Assembly (NCBI RefSeq): GCF_029894165.1
Contig: NZ_JARXXU010000001.1
Location: forward strand, 124,001 to 188,000
Direction: 5' to 3'
Source: Aurantimicrobium minutum
GTDB taxonomy: Bacteria > Actinomycetota > Actinomycetes > Actinomycetales > Microbacteriaceae
Length of the DNA stretch: 64,000 nt
Positions 28,811-36,902 of this stretch are shown piece by piece. The position numbers and the translations under genes are program-made. The first letter of the stretch is position 1; every line of letters starts with the position of its first letter. Under the pieces are notes generated by a model. It made no database searches, had not been told where the DNA came from, and saw nothing but the letters and a program-made list of their open reading frames with translations.

Positions 28811-29550
28811 TATTCAGCCGGTTTGATCATGTACCCGGCACCGCGGACGGTGTGCAGCATGGGGGCTGCATCCGCGTCAATTTTCTTGCGCAGGTAAGAA
28901 ATGTAGATCTCCACAACGGAGCTTTTGCCGCCAAAGTCGTAGTCCCACACACGGTCCAAGATCTGGCTCTTGCTCACCACACGGCGAGGATTACGCATGA
29001 GGTAGCGCAGCAGTTCAAACTCGGTGGCAGTGAGCTCAATGAGTGTGCCCGCGCGACGAACTTCGTGGCTGTCTTCATCCAGCTCGAGATCACCCACGAC
29101 AAGCACCGGGCTTTCGTTGGCATCCACCGTCAGCGTGGACCGACGGATGAGTCCGCGCAGGCGTGCCACGACCTCTTCCAAGCTGAAGGGCTTGGTGACG
29201 TAGTCATCGCCGCCGGCTGTCAATCCGGCAATGCGGTCATCCAGGGCATCTTTGGCGGTCAGGAAAAGTACAGGAACATCGTTGCCGTCCGCGCGCAGAC
29301 GCTGCAGCACCTGAAGTCCATCGATATCTGGAAGCATGATGTCGAGAACAACAGCATCGGGGCGGAAATCACGGGCCGTGGCGATGGCGGTAGAGCCATC
29401 GGCGGCCGTCTTGATTTCCCATCCTTCATAGCGCAATGCCATCTGCAATAGGTCTGTCAAGGATGCTTCATCGTCGACGACCAGCACGCGAATAGGAGAA
29501 CCATCTGCACGGGTCAGGCGGGTGAGTGCGGGGGCTGGTGATTCGTTCAC
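28810..29550 (-). CDS. OmpR-type response regulator
   Basis: A 246-residue transcription factor. The receiver domain starts RVLVVDDEASLTDLL, the phospho-Asp is in VVLDIMLPD and the Lys in YVTKPFS. The winged-helix DNA-binding domain has ELTATEFELLRYLMRNPRRVVSK (parts) and VEIYISYLRKKID. GTG 29550 has CATACT ending 6 bases upstream, so a leaderless start is plausible. It is cotranscribed with the kinase gene downstream. Direct repeats of CCTATGA at 29572-29609 lie just upstream of the promoter and are the likely binding site for this protein, giving autoregulation. Confidence 0.93.
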   Translation of the reverse strand: MNESPAPALTRLTRADGSPIRVLVVDDEASLTDLLQMALRYEGWEIKTAADGSTAIATARDFRPDAVVLDIMLPDIDGLQVLQRLRADGNDVPVLFLTAKDALDDRIAGLTAGGDDYVTKPFSLEEVVARLRGLIRRSTLTVDANESPVLVVGDLELDEDSHEVRRAGTLIELTATEFELLRYLMRNPRRVVSKSQILDRVWDYDFGGKSSVVEIYISYLRKKIDADAAPMLHTVRGAGYMIKPAE

Positions 29551-29571
29551 GTTCTGAGTATGACGGGGTTT

Positions 29572-29609
29572 CCTATGAGAATCCTATGAACTGCCTAAGA
29601 ACCCTATGA
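29572..29609. promoter_or_regulatory. Direct repeats CCTATGA, likely response-regulator operator
   Basis: CCTATGA occurs at 29572, 29583 and 29603, with CCTAAGA at 29594. The first three are exactly 11 bases apart, one helical turn, the layout of OmpR-family sites. They sit upstream of the leftward promoter (CATACT, 29557-29562) and upstream of the rightward YqaJ gene, so could control both. Confidence 0.65.
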
Positions 29610-29683
29610 ATACGCTCAGAAGAAGTGGCAGCCGCCGGCGAGCGCAACGACTGTTGTCCGTGCGGGCCAGCAGAATAGGAGAC

Positions 29684-30319
29684 GTGAGTTCAGCAGCGAA
29701 TGTGGCAGATATGCCCGAGACCAAACCCCTTGCTGAGCAACCCCACGTGGCTTACCTCTCCCGCATGGTCACCGATGGTTCGGACGAAGCCGCCTGGTTA
29801 CGTGCTCGCACTCGGGGCATCACGGCAACTGACGTAGCCAAGCTCAACAGCGTGAATGCCATCCCCACTGCAGCGCTGGAAAAACTTCGCGGCTCCAGCT
29901 TTACCGGCAACGTCTACACTGAACACGGTAAAACTCGTGAACCGGTCATCGCAGCCTGGGTCCAAGAGAATTTCTCCATCGAACCAAGTTCTGCCCTGTT
30001 CCATTCCGAGCAGGAATCCCGCCACCTGGCTACCCCTGACGGTATCGGCGTGGTGGAGGAAACTCTGATCTTGGCGGAGATCAAGACCAGCCAGAAGCCG
30101 TTTGAGGGCGTTCCTGCCGGCTACCTTCGCCAGGTGTATTGGCAACAATATGTTCTCGGCGCCGAGCGCACACTGTTCGTCTGGGAACAGCACGAGAACT
30201 TTGTGCCCGTATCCACGACTCCCAAGCACCTCTGGATCGAACGTGATGAGCGTGCCATTCGTGACCTGGTCTATTTGGCCAACGGCCTCATTGGTGAACT
30301 CCACCGTCTGACGAACTAG
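29684..30319 (+). CDS. YqaJ-like (PD-(D/E)XK) nuclease-domain protein
   Basis: A 211-residue protein of the YqaJ exonuclease group, mostly known from phage recombination modules. The nuclease residues are seen in ATPDGIGVV (Asp) and LILAEIKTSQKP (E-x-K), and the opening WLRARTRGITATDVAKL is the family N-terminal motif. The start is uncertain: GTG 29684 (AGGAG and a weak CAGAAT -10 upstream) is preferred over ATG 29714. The usual RecT/Bet annealing partner is absent, and the neighbours are chromosomal, so it seems a resident gene. It ends 11 bases before the acetyltransferase gene and is likely cotranscribed. Confidence 0.8.
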   Translation: MSSAANVADMPETKPLAEQPHVAYLSRMVTDGSDEAAWLRARTRGITATDVAKLNSVNAIPTAALEKLRGSSFTGNVYTEHGKTREPVIAAWVQENFSIEPSSALFHSEQESRHLATPDGIGVVEETLILAEIKTSQKPFEGVPAGYLRQVYWQQYVLGAERTLFVWEQHENFVPVSTTPKHLWIERDERAIRDLVYLANGLIGELHRLTN

Positions 30320-30330
30320 GACTCGTGGAG

Positions 30331-30936
30331 ATGCTACCTGAGATGCCCATTCTTGACGGCGACTACGTTCGTCTCGAGCCGTTGTCTCTAGATCATGCCG
30401 ACCAGCTCGGTGTTGCCTCTGGTGATGGAAACCTCTCTGAGCTCTGGTACACCTGGATCCCTGATGCTGTGGGGATGGTCGCAGAGATTAACCGTCGTCT
30501 CGGCCTGTATGCCACTGGCACCATGATGCCTTTCACCGTGTTCGACAAAGCCACCGAGAGCGCCATCGGGATGACGACCTTCATGAACATGAGGCTGGAG
30601 AATCTCAAAGTAGAGATTGGTTCCACTTGGTTAGCTCAGAGCGCCCAGGGTACGGCCATCAACCCTGAAGCAAAGCTGCTCATGCTCAGTTATGCCTTTG
30701 ATGTCTTGGGCTGTAACGCAGTAGAGCTGCGCACCCATCAAAAGAACGCTCAGTCCCGTGCTGCCATTGAGAAGCTTGGCGCTCAGCTGGACGGCATGCT
30801 CCGCAATGACATGATCATGCCGAACGGAACCTTGCGTAACACGGCCGTGTATTCCATCACGAAGGATGAATGGCCTGCAGTGCACGATCGTCTGATTGCT
30901 CGACTCGATGATGTCGAGCAATCAAGCGAAGCCTAG
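30331..30936 (+). CDS. GNAT acetyltransferase, RimJ/RimL-like
   Basis: A 201-residue N-acetyltransferase. The opening YVRLEPLSLDHADQL, the central VEIGSTWLAQSAQGTAINPEAK and LRTHQKNAQSRAAIEKLGA (with the N..SR..IEK acetyl-CoA motif) are typical of the RimJ/RimL group that acetylates protein N-termini or small amines. ATG 30331 has TAGGA 9 bases upstream; a GTG at 30325 is possible. It follows the YqaJ gene closely. Substrate unknown. Confidence 0.85.
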   Translation: MLPEMPILDGDYVRLEPLSLDHADQLGVASGDGNLSELWYTWIPDAVGMVAEINRRLGLYATGTMMPFTVFDKATESAIGMTTFMNMRLENLKVEIGSTWLAQSAQGTAINPEAKLLMLSYAFDVLGCNAVELRTHQKNAQSRAAIEKLGAQLDGMLRNDMIMPNGTLRNTAVYSITKDEWPAVHDRLIARLDDVEQSSEA

Positions 30937-30956
30937 GTTCTGGAGCGCGGTGTTCG

Positions 30957-31553
30957 CTAGATAAAGAGAACCGGCACCATCGACAACACCAGGACAACTG
31001 CCACGGTGTAATTGAATACGCGGCGCTTGGTTGGACTCGTAAGCCACGTGCTCAGCAACTGACCCAATCCCGTCCACAGCACAAGCCCCGGAGACGTGGC
31101 GACCACCAGAACGAGCGTGAACAAGAAAGCCCCGACGAAACTCCCGCCCGCCGGCACATACGTCGCCGTAAATGAGGCGGCCACAATCCAGGCTTTGGGA
31201 TTAACAAATTGAAAGCCCAACGCTTTCCACAAGCCCACATAGTTCGTCGATTTTGTTTCCCCCGTGGCCGTACCGCTGGTGGCAATGCCCCATGCCATCC
31301 AGCAGATGTAAGCAAAGCCCACCCACTTGAGAATTTGATACAACACAGGCAACGTCGTGAAAACCCAGCCCAGGCCCACAATCACCGAGAAAAAGACGAG
31401 TGCTAATCCCGCCAGCACGCCGATCATGTAGGGAATGCTGCGCCGGAATCCGTGGTTCATTCCCGAAGCCAACAGATACGTATTGTTAGGTCCTGGCGTC
31501 AGGGATGTGACGAATCCAAACAGTGCTGCCGAAAGCAGCAGGCTCGTTTCCAT
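30957..31553 (-). CDS. LysE/RhtB-family amino-acid exporter
   Basis: A 198-residue six-helix inner-membrane protein. The family signature is in the first helices: FVTSLTPGPNNTYLLASG, where PGPN is the conserved LysE/RhtB motif, and FVNPKAWIVAASF follows mid-protein. Members export lysine, homoserine, threonine or other small amino compounds; the substrate cannot be told. It lies 27 bases downstream of hisC in the same direction. Confidence 0.92.
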   Translation of the reverse strand: METSLLLSAALFGFVTSLTPGPNNTYLLASGMNHGFRRSIPYMIGVLAGLALVFFSVIVGLGWVFTTLPVLYQILKWVGFAYICWMAWGIATSGTATGETKSTNYVGLWKALGFQFVNPKAWIVAASFTATYVPAGGSFVGAFLFTLVLVVATSPGLVLWTGLGQLLSTWLTSPTKRRVFNYTVAVVLVLSMVPVLFI

Positions 31554-31580
31554 AGAAATATCTCGACTGAGGAATCTGCG

Positions 31581-32669
31581 TTAGCCGCGCGAGTAGGAAG
31601 ACAAGGCTTCCACCAAGGCGAGGTTAGCTTCTTCAGAACCGACGGAAATGCGGATTCCTGTCCCGGTAAATGCGCGGCCGATAATGCCACGGCTCATGAG
31701 GTGCGCCTGAAGCTCATCAGTTTCTTCTCCGGCAGCAAGCCAGACAAAGTTTGCTTGGGACGCAGGTGCATCCCATTTTGTCGTTGCCAAGTAGGCCTCG
31801 AGTTTGGTGCGCTCGTCCAGCAGAACATCGATACGGTCCTGGAGTTCTGCTTCAGCTGCCAGGGAAGCAACGCCTGCTGCCTGGGCGATATCAGTAACTC
31901 CAAAAGGAAGAGCGACCTTGGCCAAACCTTCCATCACGTCGGGGCGCGCCACGGTGTAGCCCAAACGCAGCGCCGCAAGACCGTAGGCCTTGGAGAAGGT
32001 GTGCAACACCGCCACATTGGCAAATTCGCGGTAGAGCTCCAGGCCACGAGCAGCAGCAGGGTCGTTCTGGAAGTGAACATACGCTTCGTCGATCACCACG
32101 AGCACGTGGGCAGGAACCTGAGCGAGGAATGCGCGCAGTTCCTCATGTCCCACCGCCGTCCCGGTGGGGTTATTGGGCGTGCAAATGAAAACGACTTTCG
32201 TTGCAGGAGTTATCGCAGCCAGCATGGCCGGAAGATCGTGGCGGTGATCTGCAGTGAGGGGAACTTCAACCGGGGTTGCCCCCGCGCCACGAACCAAAAT
32301 GGGGTATGCCTCGAAGGAGCGCCAGGCATACATCACCTCATCGCCGTGACCCGCGAAAGCGCGAATGAGCTGGCCGGCGACTTCGACGGACCCGGTGCCA
32401 AAGGCGAGCTCAGATTCCTTCACACCTAATCGAGTGGCAAGGGCTGTCGTCAGTTCGGGCGCTGCCATGTTGGGGTAGCGATGCATCGTGGAAGCGGCCT
32501 CGGTAATGGCCTGTATCACGGAAGGAAGGGGCGGATAGGGGTTCTCGTTTGAAGAGAGTTTATATACCGGGCCATCCCAGCCGTCGACAGTGGACTTCCC
32601 TGGCTTGTAGGCAGGGATCTTCTCAATGTGTGCCGGCTGCTTAATCACCCCTCCACGATACCGGGGCAC
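31581..32669 (-). CDS. hisC: Histidinol-phosphate aminotransferase
   Basis: A 362-residue PLP enzyme acting in histidine synthesis (and able in relatives to serve aromatic amino acids). KLSSNENPYPPLPSV is the HisC opening block, FICTPNNPTGTAV and VIDEAYVHF are cofactor-binding, and LHTFSKAYGLAALRLGY carries the Schiff-base Lys. Length is normal. Start uncertain: GTG 32669 (TAAACC 6 bases upstream, leaderless) or GTG 32648 (whose GGAGGG is too close). It is not with other his genes, sitting between lysE-like and rplA instead, so it could be an aromatic-acid paralogue. Confidence 0.88.
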   Translation of the reverse strand: MPRYRGGVIKQPAHIEKIPAYKPGKSTVDGWDGPVYKLSSNENPYPPLPSVIQAITEAASTMHRYPNMAAPELTTALATRLGVKESELAFGTGSVEVAGQLIRAFAGHGDEVMYAWRSFEAYPILVRGAGATPVEVPLTADHRHDLPAMLAAITPATKVVFICTPNNPTGTAVGHEELRAFLAQVPAHVLVVIDEAYVHFQNDPAAARGLELYREFANVAVLHTFSKAYGLAALRLGYTVARPDVMEGLAKVALPFGVTDIAQAAGVASLAAEAELQDRIDVLLDERTKLEAYLATTKWDAPASQANFVWLAAGEETDELQAHLMSRGIIGRAFTGTGIRISVGSEEANLALVEALSSYSRG

Positions 32670-32685
32670 GGCTCTGGTTTAACCA

Positions 32686-32717
32686 CAAGAGCCCGTCGCT
32701 GTCGCGACGGGCTCTTG
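32686..32717 (-). terminator. Terminator of rplK-rplA
   Basis: A perfect 14-base stem, CAAGAGCCCGTCGC with its complement, around TGTC, followed on the minus strand by TGGTTTAAACC. It is 17 bases after the rplA stop. The AAGAGC/GCTCTT base and TGTGGTTTAA tail resemble the rplL terminator. Confidence 0.85.
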
Positions 32718-32734
32718 GAATAGTTCAGTTGAAC

Positions 32735-33424
32735 TTAGATGCTTGCAACATCGAGGGGGATGCCGGGACCGAACGTGGTCGAGACAGCACCCTTCTGGAT
32801 GTAGCGGCCCTTTGCCGAGGAAGGCTTGAGGCGAACAACTTCGTCCAGAGCGGCGGTGATGTTCTCAGCCAGCTGCTCTGCGGTGAACGATGCCTTACCA
32901 ACGATGAAGTGAACGTTGGAGTGCTTGTCTACCTTGAACTCGATCTTTCCGCCCTTGATGTCGTTAACAGCCTTCGCAACATCGGGGGTAACGGTACCGG
33001 TCTTGGGGTTTGGCATCAGGTTACGAGGACCCAGTACCTTACCGAGACGACCAACCTTACCCATGAGCTCAGGGGTCGAAACTGCTGCATCGAATGCAAC
33101 GTAGCCTGCGGCTACCTTCTCGATGAGCTCGTCGCCACCAACCTCGTCAGCACCAGCTGCGAGTGCAGCTTCTGCAGCGGGACCAGTTGCGAACACGATA
33201 ACGCGTGCCGTCTTACCGGTACCGTGAGGCAGCATGACGGTTCCACGAACCATCTGGTCTGCCTTACGAGGGTCAACACCGAGCTTGAGGGCTACCTCAA
33301 CGGTGCTGTTGAACTTAGCGGAACCGGTTTCACGAGCAATAGCTACTGCTTCGTTAGCGGTGTAGAACTTGCCTTCTTCGATCTTTGCGGCAGCAGCAAG
33401 GTATGCCTTTGACTTCTTAGCCAT
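32735..33424 (-). CDS. rplA: 50S ribosomal protein L1
   Basis: A 229-residue primary rRNA-binding protein of the E-site stalk and known repressor of its own operon. [19 protein letters not shown] and the late [20 protein letters not shown] block identify it, with [14 protein letters not shown] as the signature. Preceded by rplK after 11 bases. Confidence 0.98.
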   Translation of the reverse strand: MAKKSKAYLAAAAKIEEGKFYTANEAVAIARETGSAKFNSTVEVALKLGVDPRKADQMVRGTVMLPHGTGKTARVIVFATGPAAEAALAAGADEVGGDELIEKVAAGYVAFDAAVSTPELMGKVGRLGKVLGPRNLMPNPKTGTVTPDVAKAVNDIKGGKIEFKVDKHSNVHFIVGKASFTAEQLAENITAALDEVVRLKPSSAKGRYIQKGAVSTTFGPGIPLDVASI

Positions 33425-33435
33425 GATGTATCCCC

Positions 33436-33867
33436 TTAGCCCTCTACCGTGATGCCCATGGAACGAGCGGTTCCGGCAATGATCAGCTTTGCAGCTTCGA
33501 TGTCGTTTGCGTTGAGGTCAACCATCTTGGCCTCCGCAATGGTCTGGAGCTGAGCCTGAGTCAGCTTGGCAACCTTCACAGTGTGAGGAGTACCAGAACC
33601 CTTCGCAACGCCGGCAGCCTTCTTGATCATTTCAGCTGCGGGTGGGGTCTTGAGAACGAAGTCGAATGAACGGTCTTCGTACACGGTGATCTCAACGGGG
33701 ATGATGTTTCCGCGCTGTGATTCGGTTGCTGCGTTGTATGCCTTGCAGAAATCCATGATGTTCACACCATGCTGACCCAGAGCGGGACCAACAGGAGGAG
33801 CTGGATTCGCGGCGCCGGCCTGAATCTGAAGCTTAATCAGACCCGTGACCTTCTTTTTCGGTGCCAT
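33436..33867 (-). CDS. rplK: 50S ribosomal protein L11
   Basis: A 143-residue protein of the GTPase-associated centre. The N-terminus [20 protein letters not shown] has the Pro-rich [19 protein letters not shown] loop, target of thiopeptide antibiotics, unchanged. The C-terminus SMGITVEG is normal. An AAGGATAAAGAA site precedes it. nusG ends 111 bases upstream. Confidence 0.98.
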
Positions 33868-33978
33868 TTCTTTATCCTTTTTTCGAATTCGAACTCATCG
33901 GGGTTCCGATGAACTCTCCCGTGACATCAGGTGAACCTGATCCGCGGTAATCCCGGCGACTGGCGCTGGGAAACTTTG

Positions 33979-34785
33979 TTACTGCTTGGTGACCTGGTCG
34001 AAGCTGAGCTCGACGGGGGTCTCACGCTCGAACAGCGACACCAGCACGGTGAGCTTGCCGCTCTCGGGCTTGATCTCGGAGATCGAACCGGGAAGACCAG
34101 CGAACGAGCCTTCCTTGATGATGATGGTCTCGCCAATTTCGAAGTCGATTTCGGCAATGGGAGTACGAGCAACCGCCTGTCCACCCTTGGCCTGTACAGC
34201 CTTGGCGGTAGGAACATCCTTGACCTCAACCAGGGGCTTGAGCATGTTGAATGCTTCCTGGAATCGCAGAGGAGTGGGGTTGTGAGCGTTACCTACGAAG
34301 CCGGTGACGCCTGGAGTGTGACGAACACACGACCAGCTGTCTTCGTTGAGGTCCATGCGTACGAGCACGTATCCGGGGATACGGACTCGGGTGACCATCT
34401 TGCGCTGGCCGTTCTTGATCTCGACAACGTCTTCCATCGGTACTTCGATCTGGAAGATGAAATCGTTGAGCTGCATCGAGGTACGACGGTTCTCAATGTT
34501 GTGCTTGACCTTGCGCTCGAAACCAGCGTACGAGTGAATGACGTACCACTTACCGGGCAGGGTACGAAGCTCTGCTTCGAATGCAGCGTAGGGGTCTTCA
34601 GCTACTTCTTCTTCGTCTTCAGATGCCACGATGGCAGCCTCTGCCTCTTCAATGGTGTCTACGTCGAGAGCGTCGTTGATGACTGCCTCAGCCTCTACGT
34701 CCACGACAGCTGCTGCGTCGGTGTCGGTTAGTGCGTCTAGGGCAGCCTCGAGCATCTGCTCGTCTTCGCGCGTCGAATCAGTCAC
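33979..34785 (-). CDS. nusG: Transcription elongation/termination factor NusG
   Basis: A 268-residue NusG with an actinobacterial acidic N-terminal extension of about 75 residues rich in Asp, Glu and Ala. The NGN domain starts KWYVIHSYAGFERKVKHNIE and contains GYVLVRMDLNEDSW; the KOW domain is EGSFAGLPGSISEIKPE. It binds RNA polymerase, Rho and S10. GTG 34785 has AGGA upstream; the frame continues to 34866 but that part overlaps secE's end. Downstream of secE as usual. Confidence 0.96.
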   Translation of the reverse strand: MTDSTREDEQMLEAALDALTDTDAAAVVDVEAEAVINDALDVDTIEEAEAAIVASEDEEEVAEDPYAAFEAELRTLPGKWYVIHSYAGFERKVKHNIENRRTSMQLNDFIFQIEVPMEDVVEIKNGQRKMVTRVRIPGYVLVRMDLNEDSWSCVRHTPGVTGFVGNAHNPTPLRFQEAFNMLKPLVEVKDVPTAKAVQAKGGQAVARTPIAEIDFEIGETIIIKEGSFAGLPGSISEIKPESGKLTVLVSLFERETPVELSFDQVTKQ

Positions 34786-34822
34786 GTTGTTCCTGTCTTG
34801 TTTGAGAAAAATTATGTGCCGG

Positions 34823-35113
34823 TTAGCCAGCAGGGGTGGATGCGCCAAGGTCACCGAATACGGCAATCACGGTCCATCCAAAGACTGCATCCAGTCCCGA
34901 AACAATGAGCAGCATGATCGCCACGAATACGAGGACGACGAGCACATAGTTGATCAGTTCTTTACGGGTAGGAGTGACGACCTTTTTAAGTTCGCCCACA
35001 ACCTGTCGAAGGAAAAGAGCAAGGCGCGAGAAAGGATTGCGCTTGCTGGCGCTCTCCTTCTTTGCACGTGCGACGATGTCCTCACCGGGCTCGTCTGCGA
35101 CGTCTTGCGACAT
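34823..35113 (-). CDS. secE: Preprotein translocase subunit SecE
   Basis: A 96-residue single-helix subunit of SecYEG. The amphipathic FLRQVVGELKKVVTPTRKEL is the SecE signature, then a hydrophobic helix of about 25 residues. The N-terminal 30 residues are polar, as in actinobacterial homologues. It is followed by nusG (37-base gap) and preceded by tRNA-Trp. Confidence 0.97.
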   Translation of the reverse strand: MSQDVADEPGEDIVARAKKESASKRNPFSRLALFLRQVVGELKKVVTPTRKELINYVLVVLVFVAIMLLIVSGLDAVFGWTVIAVFGDLGASTPAG

Positions 35114-35132
35114 GTTTTTTCCTTTCGATTTG

Positions 35133-35205
35133 CAGGGCGGACAGGACTCGAACCTGCAACCTGCGGTTTTGGAGACCGCTGCTCTACCAATTGAGCCACC
35201 ACCCT
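35133..35205 (-). tRNA. tRNA-Trp (anticodon CCA)
   Basis: A 73-base tRNA. Acceptor AGGGTGG pairs with CCGCCCT (one G-U), the anticodon stem GCGGT/ACCGC closes loop CTCCAAA with CCA, and the T arm is GGTTCGAGTCC. CCA tail not encoded. It sits just upstream of secE, the usual actinobacterial place, and is probably cotranscribed. Confidence 0.96.
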
Positions 35206-35340
35206 TTGCTTCGCGTGCGACTGAATCGGAACTCAGTTACGACCTCCGTAAAGAAGGCGCGCGAAAGCATGGCATATTGCAACCACTTCGCAACAGCATA
35301 GGCGAGAACGAGTGCTTCTGTAAAGCTGAGCCCCGCGCTC

Positions 35341-35346
35341 TATAGT
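35341..35346 (+). promoter_or_regulatory. -10 hexamer of the leaderless aminotransferase gene
   Basis: TATAGT ends 7 bases before GTG 35354. There is no ribosome-binding site. Confidence 0.5.
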
Positions 35347-35353
35347 GGTAACC

Positions 35354-36553
35354 GTGCCTGAATTGAAGCGAATTTCTTCTCGTATCTCCGCCATTGCCGA
35401 ATCTGCCACCCTCAAGGTGGATGCCAAGGCGAAAGCCCTGCAGGCTGCAGGCCGTCCCGTGATTAGTTATGCCGCGGGCGAGCCCGACTTCCCCACCCCT
35501 GCTCACATCGTGGATGCCGCACTGCTCGCCGTCAAGGACCCCAAGAACCACCGATACACCCCCGCAGCTGGCCTACCCGAACTCCGTCAGGCCATCGCGG
35601 ATAAGACCAAGCGCGATAGTGGCTGGGCTGTTGACCCCAGTCAGGTTGTGGTCACCAACGGCGGCAAGCAGGCTGTCTACCAAGCATTTGCTACCTTGCT
35701 CGATCCCGGTGACGAAGTCCTCGTGCCGACACCGTACTGGACCACCTACCCCGAAGCCATCAAGCTTGCTGGCGGCGTCCAGGTCGATGTCTTTGCAGGT
35801 GCTGAGCAGAACTACCTCGTTACGGTGGAACAGCTGGAAGCTGCTCGGACCGACAAGACCAAGGTGTTACTGTTCGTCTCACCCTCCAACCCCACCGGTG
35901 CCGTCTACTCCCCCGAACAGACGAAAGCTATTGGGGAATGGGCCCAGAAGCATGGCCTCTGGATCATTGCCGATGAGATCTACCAGAACCTCACCTACGA
36001 CGGCGTGAAGGCAATGTCCATCGTGGAAGCTGTTCCTGCTTTGCAAGATCGCACCATCTTGGTCAATGGTGTGGCCAAGACCTACGCCATGACCGGCTGG
36101 CGTCTGGGCTGGATGGTCGGCCCTGTCGACGCGATGAAGGCTGCCGCAAACTTGCAGTCCCACCTCACCTCGAACGTGTCCAACATTTCTCAGCGTGCTG
36201 CTTTAGCTGCCCTGACCGGCCCGCAAGAGCCTGTCGAAGAAATGCGTCTCGCTTTTGACCGTCGCCGCAAGATCGCGGTCGCGGAGCTGAACAAGATTCC
36301 TGGCATGATCGTTCCCACGCCCGAAGGTGCGTTCTATGTTTATGCGGATGTTCGAGGCCTACTCAACAAGGAATGGGCTGGCGTCACGCCGACGAACTCC
36401 TTAGAACTTGCTGACCTGATCCTGGACAAAGCAGAAGTAGCTGCTGTACCTGGTGAAGCTTTCGGCCCTAGTGGCTACCTCCGCTTGAGCTACGCACTCG
36501 GAGATGCCCAGCTTCTCGAGGGCATCCAGCGTCTGCAGAAACTCTTTAGCTAA
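35354..36553 (+). CDS. Class I/II PLP aminotransferase (aspartate aminotransferase type)
   Basis: A 399-residue transaminase of the Ib aspartate aminotransferase group. [17 protein letters not shown] is the family opening, [42 protein letters not shown] and the Schiff-base Lys in [17 protein letters not shown] are all intact. GTG 35354 is favoured by the -10 at 35341-35346; GTG 35345 in frame would overlap that hexamer. It faces the convergent DUF1801/murB operon, overlapping by 8 bases. Likely role: aspartate/glutamate transamination. Confidence 0.92.
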   Translation: MPELKRISSRISAIAESATLKVDAKAKALQAAGRPVISYAAGEPDFPTPAHIVDAALLAVKDPKNHRYTPAAGLPELRQAIADKTKRDSGWAVDPSQVVVTNGGKQAVYQAFATLLDPGDEVLVPTPYWTTYPEAIKLAGGVQVDVFAGAEQNYLVTVEQLEAARTDKTKVLLFVSPSNPTGAVYSPEQTKAIGEWAQKHGLWIIADEIYQNLTYDGVKAMSIVEAVPALQDRTILVNGVAKTYAMTGWRLGWMVGPVDAMKAAANLQSHLTSNVSNISQRAALAALTGPQEPVEEMRLAFDRRRKIAVAELNKIPGMIVPTPEGAFYVYADVRGLLNKEWAGVTPTNSLELADLILDKAEVAAVPGEAFGPSGYLRLSYALGDAQLLEGIQRLQKLFS

Positions 36554-36902
36554 GCCCCAGCTCAGCAAGTCGGAAAGCGACAAGGTCACAGACCAGTTCG
36601 CCATCCACGTCCCAATCCACGGGAACTTTGAACAGTCCCTTCGTGGTTTCATACGGGGCTAATCGCTCGGAAAAGCTTGCCATCGCTGCTTCACTCCAGG
36701 GAGCAAGGGACAAGTGATTTTTCGCCGCCGAGACACCAAAGACATACTTGCCTTCAATCTGAACCTGGGGAACGTTCCACGCCAGTTTGAGCGTGGCCTC
36801 AGGATAGGCGGAGGTAATGCTGTTGAGCACGCGGCGAAGGGTTTCCCCCTTCGGTTCCGGCAGGCTCGCTAAATAGTCCTCGACGGTTTCGAACGCAGCC
36901 AT
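36546..36902 (-). CDS. DUF1801 (YdhG-like) protein
   Basis: A 118-residue soluble protein of the DUF1801 group. [20 protein letters not shown] and [27 protein letters not shown] are the family blocks. The biochemical role is not known. Its ATG overlaps the murB stop (36902), so it is translationally coupled as the last gene of hadA-hadB-murB. Confidence 0.85.
   Translation of the reverse strand: MAAFETVEDYLASLPEPKGETLRRVLNSITSAYPEATLKLAWNVPQVQIEGKYVFGVSAAKNHLSLAPWSEAAMASFSERLAPYETTKGLFKVPVDWDVDGELVCDLVAFRLAELGLS

Noticed and set aside
31452-32429. Plus-strand open frame of 325 codons
   Set aside because: Antisense shadow of hisC; no protein-like motif.
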